Assembly (NCBI GenBank): GCA_021791675.1 | Contig: JAJYWE010000011.1 | Span: 1 to 56,807 of the forward strand | DNA: 56,807 bases | Direction of reading: 5' to 3' | DNA from: Actinomycetes bacterium | GTDB lineage: Bacteria > Actinomycetota > Acidimicrobiia > Acidimicrobiales > JAKAOS01 | In this document: in pieces, positions 49,456-56,807 of the stretch | How positions within the stretch are numbered: position 1 is the first letter of the stretch | Layout: the number at the start of each line of letters is the position of its first letter | Notes under the pieces: model-generated | Database searches by the model: none | What the model was told of the DNA's origin: nothing | Seen by the model: the letters and a program-made list of their open reading frames with translations, nothing else | Translations under genes and position numbers: made by a program

Positions 49456-51975
49456 TCAGTCCCCCGGGCCGAGGACGGCCAGCTCGCCCTGGCGGGCCGA
49501 CCCGACAGCGTAGAGATCGGCCTCGGAGTTGACCGTGGCCGACGGCTGCGAGAGCGGGGGGGCGAGAGAAGCCGTCCCACGGATGTCGACCGCCGAGGCG
49601 GCGCCTACCTCCCAGGTGGCGAGGCCTGCGTTCACGTCGTCGGTCTGGAAGAACAGCCGCTTGCCGTCCGGCGCCCAGGCGAAGGGCTGCGCAGGTACGG
49701 GAGCGATCGTCGCCCCCGGGACGACCTGGACGCGCCCCGTCGCGAGGTCCACGATGCCGAGCGTCCAGACCGGGGTGCCGTTCCACGCGTGCGCCGAGCC
49801 CTGCAGCGCGATCGCGAGGAGCTTCCCGTTCGGAGACACGGCGCCGAAGTCCGTCGTGAGCTGCGTGCCGGGGAGCAGCCCGGTGGTGCTCCCTGGCTGC
49901 CCAGACGCCGTGCCGGCCACCGGTGCAGATGCCGTGCCGGGCGACGGCGCGGACGCCGCCCCGCCGGCCACGGGAGACGTGTCCACCGGCGCCAGGGGGA
50001 GGGCCCTGGTTGCCCCGGTCGCAGCGTTCGTCTCCTCGAGCCGGAACGACGTCGGCGACTGCGTGCAGCCGAGCGAGTTCTCCCAGAAGAACGTCGTCGC
50101 CGAGGCAGCGAGGGGGAGCCCGCAGTAGGTCTCCGTGACCTGTCCCTGGTACACGCCGGTCTGGTCCGACGCCGAGATGAGGGCCACGCGGCCGCTGGCC
50201 GGGTCGAAGCGTGCCAGCTGACCGGAGAAGTCGGCTGCGCCTGCGAGCACGTCGTTCCAGACCAGGAGCTCCGGCCCCGCAGCCAGTCCGGTGAACGTCG
50301 CGGCGAGGTGCTGATCGGGGACGGGTGCCGCAGGGAGCACGGCTCGCCCGCCCGCGCCGAGTGCCTCTGCCCGGTTCGTGCCGACCACCCAAACCGAGCC
50401 GGGTCGTGGCCCGGGGGCGATGCCGACCGGTTGTCCGAGCATCCCCCCGATCTTCTCGGTGGGGATCTCGGTCTCCGAGGCCGGGAAGGAGGTGACGGCC
50501 GTCACGCCCCCGAGCGCGGCGGGCCGGCCCGCTCGCGCCGCGCGGGCGAGGCGGGCGACCGTCGCTGCGGAGGGTGCCGGCACGCCCAGCACCTCGAGCC
50601 CGCCGTCACTAGCCGGTACCCCGAGCGCCAGCCAGCGGCCGAGGCGGAGCACCTCGGCCACGGCGGCCGCTCCGGGTTCGGAGCTCCCGAGCGAGACGGA
50701 GGAGCCGGTTGCACCGACCGCAGGCGACTGGGCGGTGCTCGTCGGAGCGGTGCTCGTCGTCACGCCCGCCTCGCTGCTCGCCGCCGTCGTGGCGGGGCTC
50801 GGGGCGGTGACGGCGGCGATGACCGGGAGGGTCGCCGACCGGGCGGCCGTTCCGGCGAGGGGCACGAACGCCAGACCCCCGCTCCCGCTCCCGCTCCCAC
50901 CCCCGGCGACCACGGGGATGTCGGCGCTCGGCGTGTCGAGGGGCCGTGCGAGCAGGGCGAGGGCGCGGTCGGCGGCCGTCAGGGTGACGTCACTCCGGGC
51001 GACGGGTCCGAGGGCTTCGAGCGCGAGACGCATCCCCGCGCCGCCAGCCGTCCCGCTCCCTGCACCCGTGCCGCCCGTGCCGTCGCTGGTGCCGGTCGCA
51101 GCCGGGCCGATCGTGCTCGTGTCGAGCACGTCGAGCGCAGCCGTCGGGATGCCCCACGCGGATGCCACCGCGTCGGCCAGGGTCGTGGTCGTCGCACCGA
51201 GGCGGACCGTCGGCCCCGTCTGGGGCGCCGGCGGGTCGGGGACCGTCGTGTTGGGCGGGGGCCCGAGGGTCGGACCGAGGGTGGGGGAGCCGACCGGTCC
51301 GTAGGGGGGGGAGGCGAAGGCCTCCGGGTGGGCCCGGGCGAAGCTGGCCACCGCCCGCAGGTTCTTCGCCCAGGCGGCAAGGTAGGCCGCCGCATCGGCG
51401 CGGAGCCGGTCGAGGCGGGTGTCGTCCACGACGGTCGCCGCCTCCGCCTGTGTCGCGAGCGAGACCAGCCGCTCGGCCTCTTGGTCGTCCAGCTCGGCCA
51501 CGGTCGCGTCGAGGAGGGGGCCGTCCGTTGCCGTGCCCTCGGCCGCCATGGTGTGCTGGATCGCCTGGGCGTTGGCATCCAGCTGGTTGGCGGCGGCGAG
51601 CGAGGCGGCGATCCGGTCCGCGGCGCGATGGTCGACGGCGTGGCGGAGGCCGAGCCCCACCCCGACGACCACGGCGAGCACGGCGGCGACGAGACCGGCG
51701 CGCCGGGAGAGCCTCGTGAGGTCGAGCGCGCTCAGGCGGTCGAGGAAGTCCGGCGGCGGTGGCGTGGCGAGCTCGTCCTCGCGCTCGGCGTCCGCCGGCG
51801 CGGGGGCGGCAGCTCCGGGCTGCCAGAGCACGTCGGCCGGGCCGCTCGGAGCGGGGTCGTGGTGCCGATGGTGCGAAGCGGGAAGGCGGGCGGCGGCTCG
51901 CTCGTCGGCGTCCCCCTCGACCGCGACCTCGAGCTCGCCGTCGTCGGCGACCTCCCCGCGCCCCCCGGCTCCCAC
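49456..51975 (-). CDS. Membrane-anchored protein with C-terminal propeller-like domain
   Basis: 839 residues, not recognised. Order: an acidic and Pro-rich cytoplasmic N terminus, one membrane helix (AGLVAAVLAVVVGVGLGLRHAV, about 90-112), a helical segment rich in Ala/Asp (about 115-215), Gly/Ser/Thr/Pro linkers, and a C-terminal third with WD40/TolB-like strands (LGQPVGIAPGPRPGSVWVV, GAVSPNGKLLAIAL, AWAPDGKRLFFQTDD). The likely topology is a cytoplasmic N terminus and an extracellular sensor or scaffold domain. GTG 51975 has no good ribosome-binding site, so the start is uncertain. Confidence 0.75.
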   Translation of the reverse strand: MGAGGRGEVADDGELEVAVEGDADERAAARLPASHHRHHDPAPSGPADVLWQPGAAAPAPADAEREDELATPPPPDFLDRLSALDLTRLSRRAGLVAAVLAVVVGVGLGLRHAVDHRAADRIAASLAAANQLDANAQAIQHTMAAEGTATDGPLLDATVAELDDQEAERLVSLATQAEAATVVDDTRLDRLRADAAAYLAAWAKNLRAVASFARAHPEAFASPPYGPVGSPTLGPTLGPPPNTTVPDPPAPQTGPTVRLGATTTTLADAVASAWGIPTAALDVLDTSTIGPAATGTSDGTGGTGAGSGTAGGAGMRLALEALGPVARSDVTLTAADRALALLARPLDTPSADIPVVAGGGSGSGSGGLAFVPLAGTAARSATLPVIAAVTAPSPATTAASSEAGVTTSTAPTSTAQSPAVGATGSSVSLGSSEPGAAAVAEVLRLGRWLALGVPASDGGLEVLGVPAPSAATVARLARAARAGRPAALGGVTAVTSFPASETEIPTEKIGGMLGQPVGIAPGPRPGSVWVVGTNRAEALGAGGRAVLPAAPVPDQHLAATFTGLAAGPELLVWNDVLAGAADFSGQLARFDPASGRVALISASDQTGVYQGQVTETYCGLPLAASATTFFWENSLGCTQSPTSFRLEETNAATGATRALPLAPVDTSPVAGGAASAPSPGTASAPVAGTASGQPGSTTGLLPGTQLTTDFGAVSPNGKLLAIALQGSAHAWNGTPVWTLGIVDLATGRVQVVPGATIAPVPAQPFAWAPDGKRLFFQTDDVNAGLATWEVGAASAVDIRGTASLAPPLSQPSATVNSEADLYAVGSARQGELAVLGPGD

Positions 51976-52123
51976 GACGGGAGGCTACCGCCAGCAGGGA
52001 CTGCTGTCCGAGCACGATGGCTGCGTCGGGGGAGGCCGGGTGGCGTCGGGGCAGCGGCCCCCCGACCTCCCGCACGAACCGGTTCTCGGCGAGGTGGAGG
52101 CGTGCCGACCGGCCCTGCCTCGC

Positions 52124-52654
52124 CTACTCGGGGAAGAGCTCCTCCACCAGGTACTGGACCTTCGGCAGCATCACGCGGTCGTTCCCGAAGACCCGCTGGG
52201 TGTGATCGAGCACCTGCCGTGCGGAGCGCAGCCCGCAGGCTGCCGCCAGGATCTCGATGTCGTCAGCATCCCTGTCGACACGGGCCGCGGCCACCTTCAG
52301 GGCGAGGAGGTAACCGGCTGACGCGACGCTGACCCGCAGGCCCGGTACCTCGACGAGCTCCCGTGGGGATGGATCGGGTCCTGGCAGGAGCCCCTTGACC
52401 GAGTCGTTGAGCCAACCCGGCGGGAGCCCGTGCCGTTCGCCGACCGTTGCCGCGGTGTCGTAGAGGGTGGTCTTGGGCTCGAAGACCGCGTCGACGTCGC
52501 GCGTCGAGCGGCGGGAGTTGTATGCCAGTGCCATCGCGGCGCCACCGACCACGAACATCTCTCCGCGGATCCCGCGTCGGTCGAGGTCCTTGCCCAGCTC
52601 TTCGAGCAGGAGGAGGATCGTCTCGCGATCGAGCGCCGCGTCACTCACACGCAT
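52124..52654 (-). CDS. Nucleotidyltransferase-fold protein (DUF6036-like)
   Basis: 176 residues. The segment GEMFVVGGAAMALAYNSRRSTRDVDAVF holds the GG...RxTxDxD pattern of minimal nucleotidyltransferases (metal-binding DxD near residue 55). Such proteins act as toxins or effectors in AbiEii/MenT-like systems, though this is not proven for DUF6036. ATG 52654 overlaps the upstream gene's stop region by 10 bp; GTG 52648 would overlap by 4 bp. Together with the 117-residue partner it forms a coupled two-gene unit. It is probably a toxin-like member of a toxin-antitoxin pair; this is inference. Confidence 0.8.
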   Translation of the reverse strand: MRVSDAALDRETILLLLEELGKDLDRRGIRGEMFVVGGAAMALAYNSRRSTRDVDAVFEPKTTLYDTAATVGERHGLPPGWLNDSVKGLLPGPDPSPRELVEVPGLRVSVASAGYLLALKVAAARVDRDADDIEILAAACGLRSARQVLDHTQRVFGNDRVMLPKVQYLVEELFPE

Positions 52655-52998
52655 CGCAGCGAGTCCGCCTCGATGAAGACGCCGCGGATGGCGAACTCGC
52701 CGGGCGCATGCACGAGCGCGTTCGCGAACAGGACAGCCGGGCCCGGATGCCAGAAGGTCTCGCTCATTCGAGTGCGCTCGAGGGTCCACTCGGGCGTGGG
52801 CAGGGATCGATCGCGAGCGACCTGCGCCGCAGCAGCGGCGACCAACGCGTTGACGTGACGCCGACTTTCGAGGGCGGGCTCCACCGAGAGATCGAGCGCT
52901 TCATCCCCAGCCGCCCGGTCCATCCAGTCCCCGACCAAACGGACGACGTCAGCGTCGTCCGCGCCAGCGAGAGCGGCAGCGAGCTCGGTCGCGTCCAC
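52645..52998 (-). CDS. Small partner protein of the nucleotidyltransferase (antitoxin-like)
   Basis: 117 residues, helical and acidic at the N terminus (DATELAAALAGADDADVVRLVGDWMDRAAGDEALDL), then TPEWTLERTRMSETFWHPGP and VHAPGEFAIRGVFIEADSL. A similar C-terminal layout (PxWT...xFxxRGIFxxxDxL) occurs in small proteins encoded before nucleotidyltransferase-fold genes. The start and stop are coupled to the downstream gene. I find no DNA-binding motif. It is the probable antitoxin or activity modulator; the family name is unknown to me. Confidence 0.7.
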   Translation of the reverse strand: MDATELAAALAGADDADVVRLVGDWMDRAAGDEALDLSVEPALESRRHVNALVAAAAAQVARDRSLPTPEWTLERTRMSETFWHPGPAVLFANALVHAPGEFAIRGVFIEADSLRCV

Positions 52999-53179
52999 GA
53001 GCCAAGCGTATCGGATCGGTCACACGTGCAAGCGGGGCTCTGCGGCGGGGTCGCCTCGGGGGAGTGTCGAGGCGACGCGCTGGCCCTGGGACGAGTGGCG
53101 ACATCCAACCGGGCGAGCCGGCGTCTCGTGTGACGAGGGGAGCTTGCGCCCGACGGGTAGGTATAGAAGACTTCCGAAC

Positions 53180-54514
53180 GTGGGTGTCCAGCCCGGCCTG
53201 CTCCGCAACGTGAACCGGGGTGCGGTGCTCGCCGTCCTCCGCGCTGGGCCCAGGTCGCGGGCCGCGCTCGCTCGGGAGACCGGCCTCGCAAAGCCGACCG
53301 TCTCCGCGATCGCCGAGGAGCTCCTCGCCGAGGGACTCGTCCGGGTTGGCGGGGTCGGCACCGCGCAGGCCGCAGGTGGGCGGCGTCCCGAGCTGCTCGA
53401 GCTCGACCCGGGCGCGCTCTCCTACCTCGGGGTGCACTTCGGTGTCCGCCACGTCCAGGTCGCCCTGGCCGACGCCACCGGGGCGATCCGGGCCTCGCGG
53501 AACGGCCCGGCGACCCCGCGCAACCCCGAGCGGGCGCTTCGGCTCGCGAGCAGCCTCGCCGGGCACGTCCTCGAGGAGGCGGGCTCGTCGTGGTCGAGGG
53601 TTGCCGCAGCAGCGGTTGCGGTGCCGGGCACCGTCGAGCGCTCGACAGGCCGGTGCCGGCTGGCCCCGAACCTCGGCTGGCGGGACGTGGCGATCGCGGA
53701 GCCGCTCTCGGCGCGCTGGGGGTGTCGGGTCGTGGCCTGCAACATCGCCCAGGCGGGCGCGCTCGCCGAGGCTGCCGAGGGCGTGGCCCGGGACGTGGCC
53801 TCCTTCGTCTGGCTCTACGTCGGGACCGGCGTCGGTGCGGCGATCGTCGAGCGCGGGAGGCTGGTGGAGGGGCGGGACGGTTTCGCGGGCGAGATCGGGC
53901 ACATGCCGATCAGGGCCGGCGGGCGCCGGTGCGGTTGCGGGAGGCGGGGCTGCCTCGAGACGGTCTCCTCCGGACCGGCGATCGCCCGTACGGCGGCTCG
54001 AGCCGGGCTCGGCGCCCGACCGAGCGCGGTGCGCAGTCCTGCTGCGGCCGGCCGCCTCGAGACGGACGGCCCCGGCGAGCCGTTCGGCGCGGCTGGTCGG
54101 CTCGGCACGGAGAGCCCGGTCCGCGCGGCCGGTCGGCTCGGCACGGAGAGCCCGGTCCCCGCGGCTGGTGCGTCCGATGCGGAGTGGGTTGCCGAACGAG
54201 CGGCGAGCGGGGACGCCCTGGCCGAGGCGGCGATCCGGACGGCGGCAGAGGCGCTCGGGCGGGGGGTTGCCACCCTCGTCGACCTCCTCAACCCCGAGCT
54301 CGTGGTGGTGGGGGGCGGTGTCGCGGGCGCCGGCGAGGTGCTGCTCCGCCCGCTCCGTGCCTCGCTCGCCGACCACGGCCTTCCCGACAGCCTCGCGCCG
54401 GTCGTCGCCTCCGACCTCGGAGCCCTCGCCGAGCTCCGTGGGGCGATTCGCCTCGCGATGGACGCAGCGTCCACGACGATGGTGGTGGAGCGGGCCGCCA
54501 CCGCCCGGGGCTGA
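53180..54514 (+). CDS. ROK-family transcriptional regulator (XylR-like)
   Basis: 444 residues. An N-terminal winged HTH ([39 protein letters not shown]) precedes a ROK sugar-kinase-like domain with [31 protein letters not shown] and the ROK zinc motif [11 protein letters not shown] repeat-derived insert ([12 protein letters not shown] twice, around residues 290-330) lengthens the domain beyond the usual 390-410 residues. GTG 53180 begins the natural N terminus. Next to xylose isomerase in the same direction, it is likely a xylose-responsive repressor acting on the 54515-54650 region. Confidence 0.9.
   Translation: MGVQPGLLRNVNRGAVLAVLRAGPRSRAALARETGLAKPTVSAIAEELLAEGLVRVGGVGTAQAAGGRRPELLELDPGALSYLGVHFGVRHVQVALADATGAIRASRNGPATPRNPERALRLASSLAGHVLEEAGSSWSRVAAAAVAVPGTVERSTGRCRLAPNLGWRDVAIAEPLSARWGCRVVACNIAQAGALAEAAEGVARDVASFVWLYVGTGVGAAIVERGRLVEGRDGFAGEIGHMPIRAGGRRCGCGRRGCLETVSSGPAIARTAARAGLGARPSAVRSPAAAGRLETDGPGEPFGAAGRLGTESPVRAAGRLGTESPVPAAGASDAEWVAERAASGDALAEAAIRTAAEALGRGVATLVDLLNPELVVVGGGVAGAGEVLLRPLRASLADHGLPDSLAPVVASDLGALAELRGAIRLAMDAASTTMVVERAATARG
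54092..54163 (+). repeat. In-frame 36-bp tandem repeat inside the ROK gene
   Basis: Two adjacent 36-bp units encode [12 protein letters not shown] and [12 protein letters not shown], with a more degenerate third (AGRLETDGP) just upstream. The length keeps the reading frame, so copy number could vary without inactivating the protein. Confidence 0.8.
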
Positions 54515-54589
54515 GCCGTGGGGGCCACGGGGCGATCAGGGCTCAGCCGGGTCGCGGCGGTCGCGAGCAGATGACACCCCGCCGAACCC

Positions 54590-54637
54590 CACGAACGACA
54601 CCACGACGAGCAGCACGAACGACACCCCGACGAACAG
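54590..54637 (+). repeat. 24-bp tandem repeat upstream of xylA
   Basis: CACGAACGACACCACGACGAGCAG followed by CACGAACGACACCCCGACGAACAG (two differences), with a partial third copy (ATGACACCCCGCCGAAC) at the left. The array is in the 136-bp gap between the regulator and xylA, and its last bases supply the xylA ribosome-binding site (CAGGAGGC). Confidence 0.8.
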
Positions 54638-54650
54638 GAGGCACCACGCC

Positions 54651-55844
54651 ATGGCCGACACCTTCGAGCCCCGTCCCGAGCACCACTTCACCTTCGGGCT
54701 CTGGACCGTCGGGAACCCCGGCATCGATCCCTTCGGGGTGGCGGTGCGCGAGCCGCTGGACCCGGTGGAAACCGTCCACCGCCTCGCGGACCTCGGCGCC
54801 TACGGCGTCAGCTTCCACGACGACGACCTCGTGCCGGCGGGCTCGTCCCCGACCGAGCGCGAGGCGATCGTGAAGCGCTTCCGCGCCGCCCTCGACGCGA
54901 CCGGGATGAAGGTCCCGATGGCCACGACGAACCTCTTCCGCCACCCCGTGTTCAAGGAGGGTGCCTTCACCGCGAACGACCCCGCCGTCCGGCGCTACGC
55001 GCTCGCGAAGACCCTCGACGCGATCGACCTCGGCGTCGAGCTCGGGGCCGAGGTCTACGTCATGTGGGGTGGGCGCGAGGGCGTCGAGGTGGACGCCGCC
55101 AAGGACCCACGGGCTGCGCTGGACCGCTACGCGGAGGCGGTGAACGCCTGTTGTGCGTATGTACGCGAGCGTGGCTACCGGCTCCGCTTCGCACTGGAGC
55201 CCAAGCCGAACGAGCCTCGAGGTGACATCTTCCTCCCCACCGTCGGGCACGCGCTCGGCTTCATCGAGCGCCTCGAGTGGCCCGACATGGTGGGCGTCAA
55301 CCCCGAGTTCGCCCACGAGACGATGTCCGGGCTCAGCTTCCACCTCGGCGTCGCACAGGCGCTCTGGGCCGGCAAGCTGTTCCACATCGACCTGAACGCG
55401 CAGCGTCCCGGCAAGTTCGACCAGGACTTCCGCTTCGGCTCGGAGGGCATCCGGGACGCCTTCTACCTCGTCAAGCTGCTGGAGGAGTCGGGCTACACCG
55501 GGATGCGACACTTCGACGCCCACCCCTATCGGACCGAGGACGCGAGCGGCGTCTGGGACTTCGCGCGGGGCTGCATGCGGACCTATCTGATCCTCGCCGA
55601 CAAGGCCCGGCGCTTCGCCGCCGATCCCGAGATCGCGGAGGCGCTCGCTGCGGCCAGCGCGGCCGGGATCCACGAGGAGACCGTCCCCGGCGGGGCGACC
55701 TCGGGAGCAGCGGTGAGCGCGCTGCGCGACCGCGTGCGCGCAGAGGCGGCGGATCCTGCGTGGCTGCACGCGCTCGCGACCCGTGGCTACGGCATGGAGC
55801 GGCTCGACCAGCTCGTGAACGAGCTGCTGCTCGGGGTGCGGTAG
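54651..55844 (+). CDS. xylA: Xylose isomerase
   Basis: 397 residues converting D-xylose to D-xylulose (and glucose to fructose). The N-terminal [19 protein letters not shown] and the catalytic His in [11 protein letters not shown] are typical of the short actinobacterial (Streptomyces-type) enzyme; the metal ligands lie in [25 protein letters not shown] (family: HEQ/HETM) and [33 protein letters not shown] carries further ligand residues. Length is as expected for class I. ATG 54651 follows CAGGAGGCACCACGCC. No xylulokinase or xylose transporter is present in the window. Confidence 0.95.
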   Translation: MADTFEPRPEHHFTFGLWTVGNPGIDPFGVAVREPLDPVETVHRLADLGAYGVSFHDDDLVPAGSSPTEREAIVKRFRAALDATGMKVPMATTNLFRHPVFKEGAFTANDPAVRRYALAKTLDAIDLGVELGAEVYVMWGGREGVEVDAAKDPRAALDRYAEAVNACCAYVRERGYRLRFALEPKPNEPRGDIFLPTVGHALGFIERLEWPDMVGVNPEFAHETMSGLSFHLGVAQALWAGKLFHIDLNAQRPGKFDQDFRFGSEGIRDAFYLVKLLEESGYTGMRHFDAHPYRTEDASGVWDFARGCMRTYLILADKARRFAADPEIAEALAAASAAGIHEETVPGGATSGAAVSALRDRVRAEAADPAWLHALATRGYGMERLDQLVNELLLGVR

Positions 55845-55947
55845 GGGCGCGGCAGAGGCGCGTGCGCGGGCCCGCGCCCCGGCTGGGCCGGGCCGTGGAG
55901 CCGCAGCCCAGCCCCGCCTGGCCGGAGGGCAGCGCGGTGGTCCACGG

Positions 55948-56325
55948 TCAGATCGCGACGAGGCGGAGCGTCGGGTCGAGGCGGTGCAGGTCGCTCGGAT
56001 CGGACGTCACGACGACCTGGCGCGTACGGCGCGCGCAGACCACGACGTGGGCGTCGACGACGTCCGTGGTGGAACTGGCGGCGAGCAGCCGGCCGACGGA
56101 GACGGCGTCCGCCCGTCCGAGGGCCACGAGATCGGTCGTCACCTGGTGGGCGAGCCGGAGCAGGGAGACCTGGCGCTCTGGCCGGCGCACGACCTGGGCG
56201 AGGACGGTGGCCGGGATGGTGACGCGCCCCCCGGTCTGCCTCGCTCGCTCCAGGAGGACCAGGACGCGGCGGTCCTGACGTTCGAGGCCGATGAGCGCTC
56301 CTGCGTCGAGGGTGATGCCACGCAT
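55948..56325 (-). CDS. PIN-domain RNase toxin (VapC-like)
   Basis: 125 residues starting MRGITLDAGALIGLE, with the first PIN Asp in LDAGALI, a Glu in the ERARQ helix region, and the later acidic residues in STTDVVDAHVVVCA and VTSDPSDLHRL. VapC-type PIN proteins cleave RNA and are neutralised by a small DNA-binding antitoxin. ATG 56325 shares one base with the antitoxin stop (TGATG). The track start at 56397 extends into that gene and is not used. Confidence 0.85.
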   Translation of the reverse strand: MRGITLDAGALIGLERQDRRVLVLLERARQTGGRVTIPATVLAQVVRRPERQVSLLRLAHQVTTDLVALGRADAVSVGRLLAASSTTDVVDAHVVVCARRTRQVVVTSDPSDLHRLDPTLRLVAI

Positions 56326-56603
56326 CAAGCTGCAGGCACGCTTCCTCGCGGCACGCCCCCTCGGGGCACGCTCCCGCCGAGGACGGCGTCCGCCCACCGC
56401 CGCTCCTCGTCCGTCAGATCACCGCCGGTTGCAGCGAGGCCCACAGCGAGCACCGCGTCCCATCCCGCCAGGTCGTCCAGGGCCGTGCCCACGGCCTGTT
56501 GCACGAAGCCCGAGACGGAGGGCGCCGCGCCGGCCTCGACGAGGGCACGGACGCGCGCGAGGTCGGACTCGTCGATCGTCACGGTCACCTTCCGGGTCGC
56601 CAT
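56325..56603 (-). CDS. Ribbon-helix-helix antitoxin (VapB-like)
   Basis: 92 residues beginning MATRKVTVTIDESDLARVRALVEAGAAPSVSGFVQQAVGTAL, the beta-strand then two helices expected for an RHH/CopG-type DNA-binding antitoxin. The C-terminal half (ERRWADAVLGG...) should wrap the toxin, and it ends in a Gly/Pro-rich repeat (VPRGGVPRGSVPAA). ATG 56603 is preferred; an ATG at 56615 is also in frame. It overlaps the PIN gene by one base, completing a VapBC-type unit that probably autoregulates from the region right of 56604. Nothing else is seen between there and the window edge. Confidence 0.8.
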   Translation of the reverse strand: MATRKVTVTIDESDLARVRALVEAGAAPSVSGFVQQAVGTALDDLAGWDAVLAVGLAATGGDLTDEERRWADAVLGGSVPRGGVPRGSVPAA

Positions 56604-56807
56604 ACCAACGACCATACTCCGGGGCGTCCCAGCGGGCCCGACACGTGCGGCCGGCACCCTCTCGGCGTTGCGCCGCGTTTCGCGCCAACTCCACCGAGCG
56701 CGACGCCACCTGCGGCGGTCTCGACGACCTCGTTCTCTCCCTCCCGACGCCCCGAAACGTCGACGCGGACGGCGAGCTCGGCGCGACGGACCGAGGCGCC
56801 ACCGAGC

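Noticed and set aside
55845-55947. Small gene between xylA and the PIN gene
   Set aside because: Only about 100 bp of G/C-rich sequence with no start or ribosome-binding site.
56419-56802. 127-residue minus-strand ORF at the right edge
   Set aside because: Shadow of the antitoxin gene with Arg/Pro-rich composition.

Overview
The window is GC-rich actinobacterial DNA with short intergenic gaps, many GTG/TTG starts and many ATGA/GTGA gene overlaps. The repeat protein cut by the left edge has GGYW...GGV..F.AP.YGS modules of a kind common in Acidimicrobiia, so that class is my best guess; no rRNA or marker gene confirms it. I see no tRNA, rRNA, CRISPR array or phage.

Layout. (1) 0.7-17 kb: a catabolic region with an M20 amidohydrolase, a class-III aminotransferase, a tautomerase, an SDR, an IclR regulator, a divergent metal-dependent hydrolase, a three-subunit xanthine-dehydrogenase-type molybdenum hydroxylase, a nitrilase-superfamily amidohydrolase, a zinc alcohol dehydrogenase, an NCS1 permease and a solute-binding lipoprotein. 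Together they suggest uptake, hydroxylation, hydrolytic C-N cleavage and further oxidation of a nitrogen-containing, possibly heterocyclic compound; the substrate is unknown. (2) 17.7-19.6 kb: a small ion channel and an alpha/beta-hydrolase-fold protein without the usual Ser and Asp. (3) 20.2-34 kb: an Atu/Liu-like acyl-CoA module (two acyl-CoA ligases, an AtuA-like protein, both subunits of a biotin-dependent acyl-CoA carboxylase, a TIGR03084-like protein, two acyl-CoA dehydrogenases, a TetR regulator), with what looks like a decayed enoyl-CoA hydratase inside it. (4) 34.8-36.1 kb: a ClC channel. (5) 36.4-43.7 kb: a four-gene operon (M20 deacylase, GntR regulator, alpha/beta hydrolase, substrate-binding lipoprotein), each gene overlapping the next by 4 bp. 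Its last gene is split by an IS607-family transposon carrying tnpA and tnpB; the uninterrupted reading frame can be rebuilt exactly at a GG dinucleotide. (6) 43.9-47.5 kb: a PaiB-like protein with an Ala/Pro insert, heme A synthase, likely remnants of ctaG and of a glycosyltransferase, and a DUF1269-type protein. (7) 47.6-52 kb: a large secreted protein and a membrane-anchored protein of unknown function. (8) 52.1-56.6 kb: a nucleotidyltransferase/partner pair resembling a toxin-antitoxin module, a ROK regulator next to xylose isomerase, and a VapBC-type pair.

The strongest unusual signals are the IS607 insertion with its probable self-targeting guide RNA, the atypical C-terminal half of its TnpB, the alpha/beta-hydrolase-fold protein with a substituted catalytic triad, the unassigned catabolic region, and several decayed genes beside intact partners. 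Functions come from motif recognition by eye; no database search was run.
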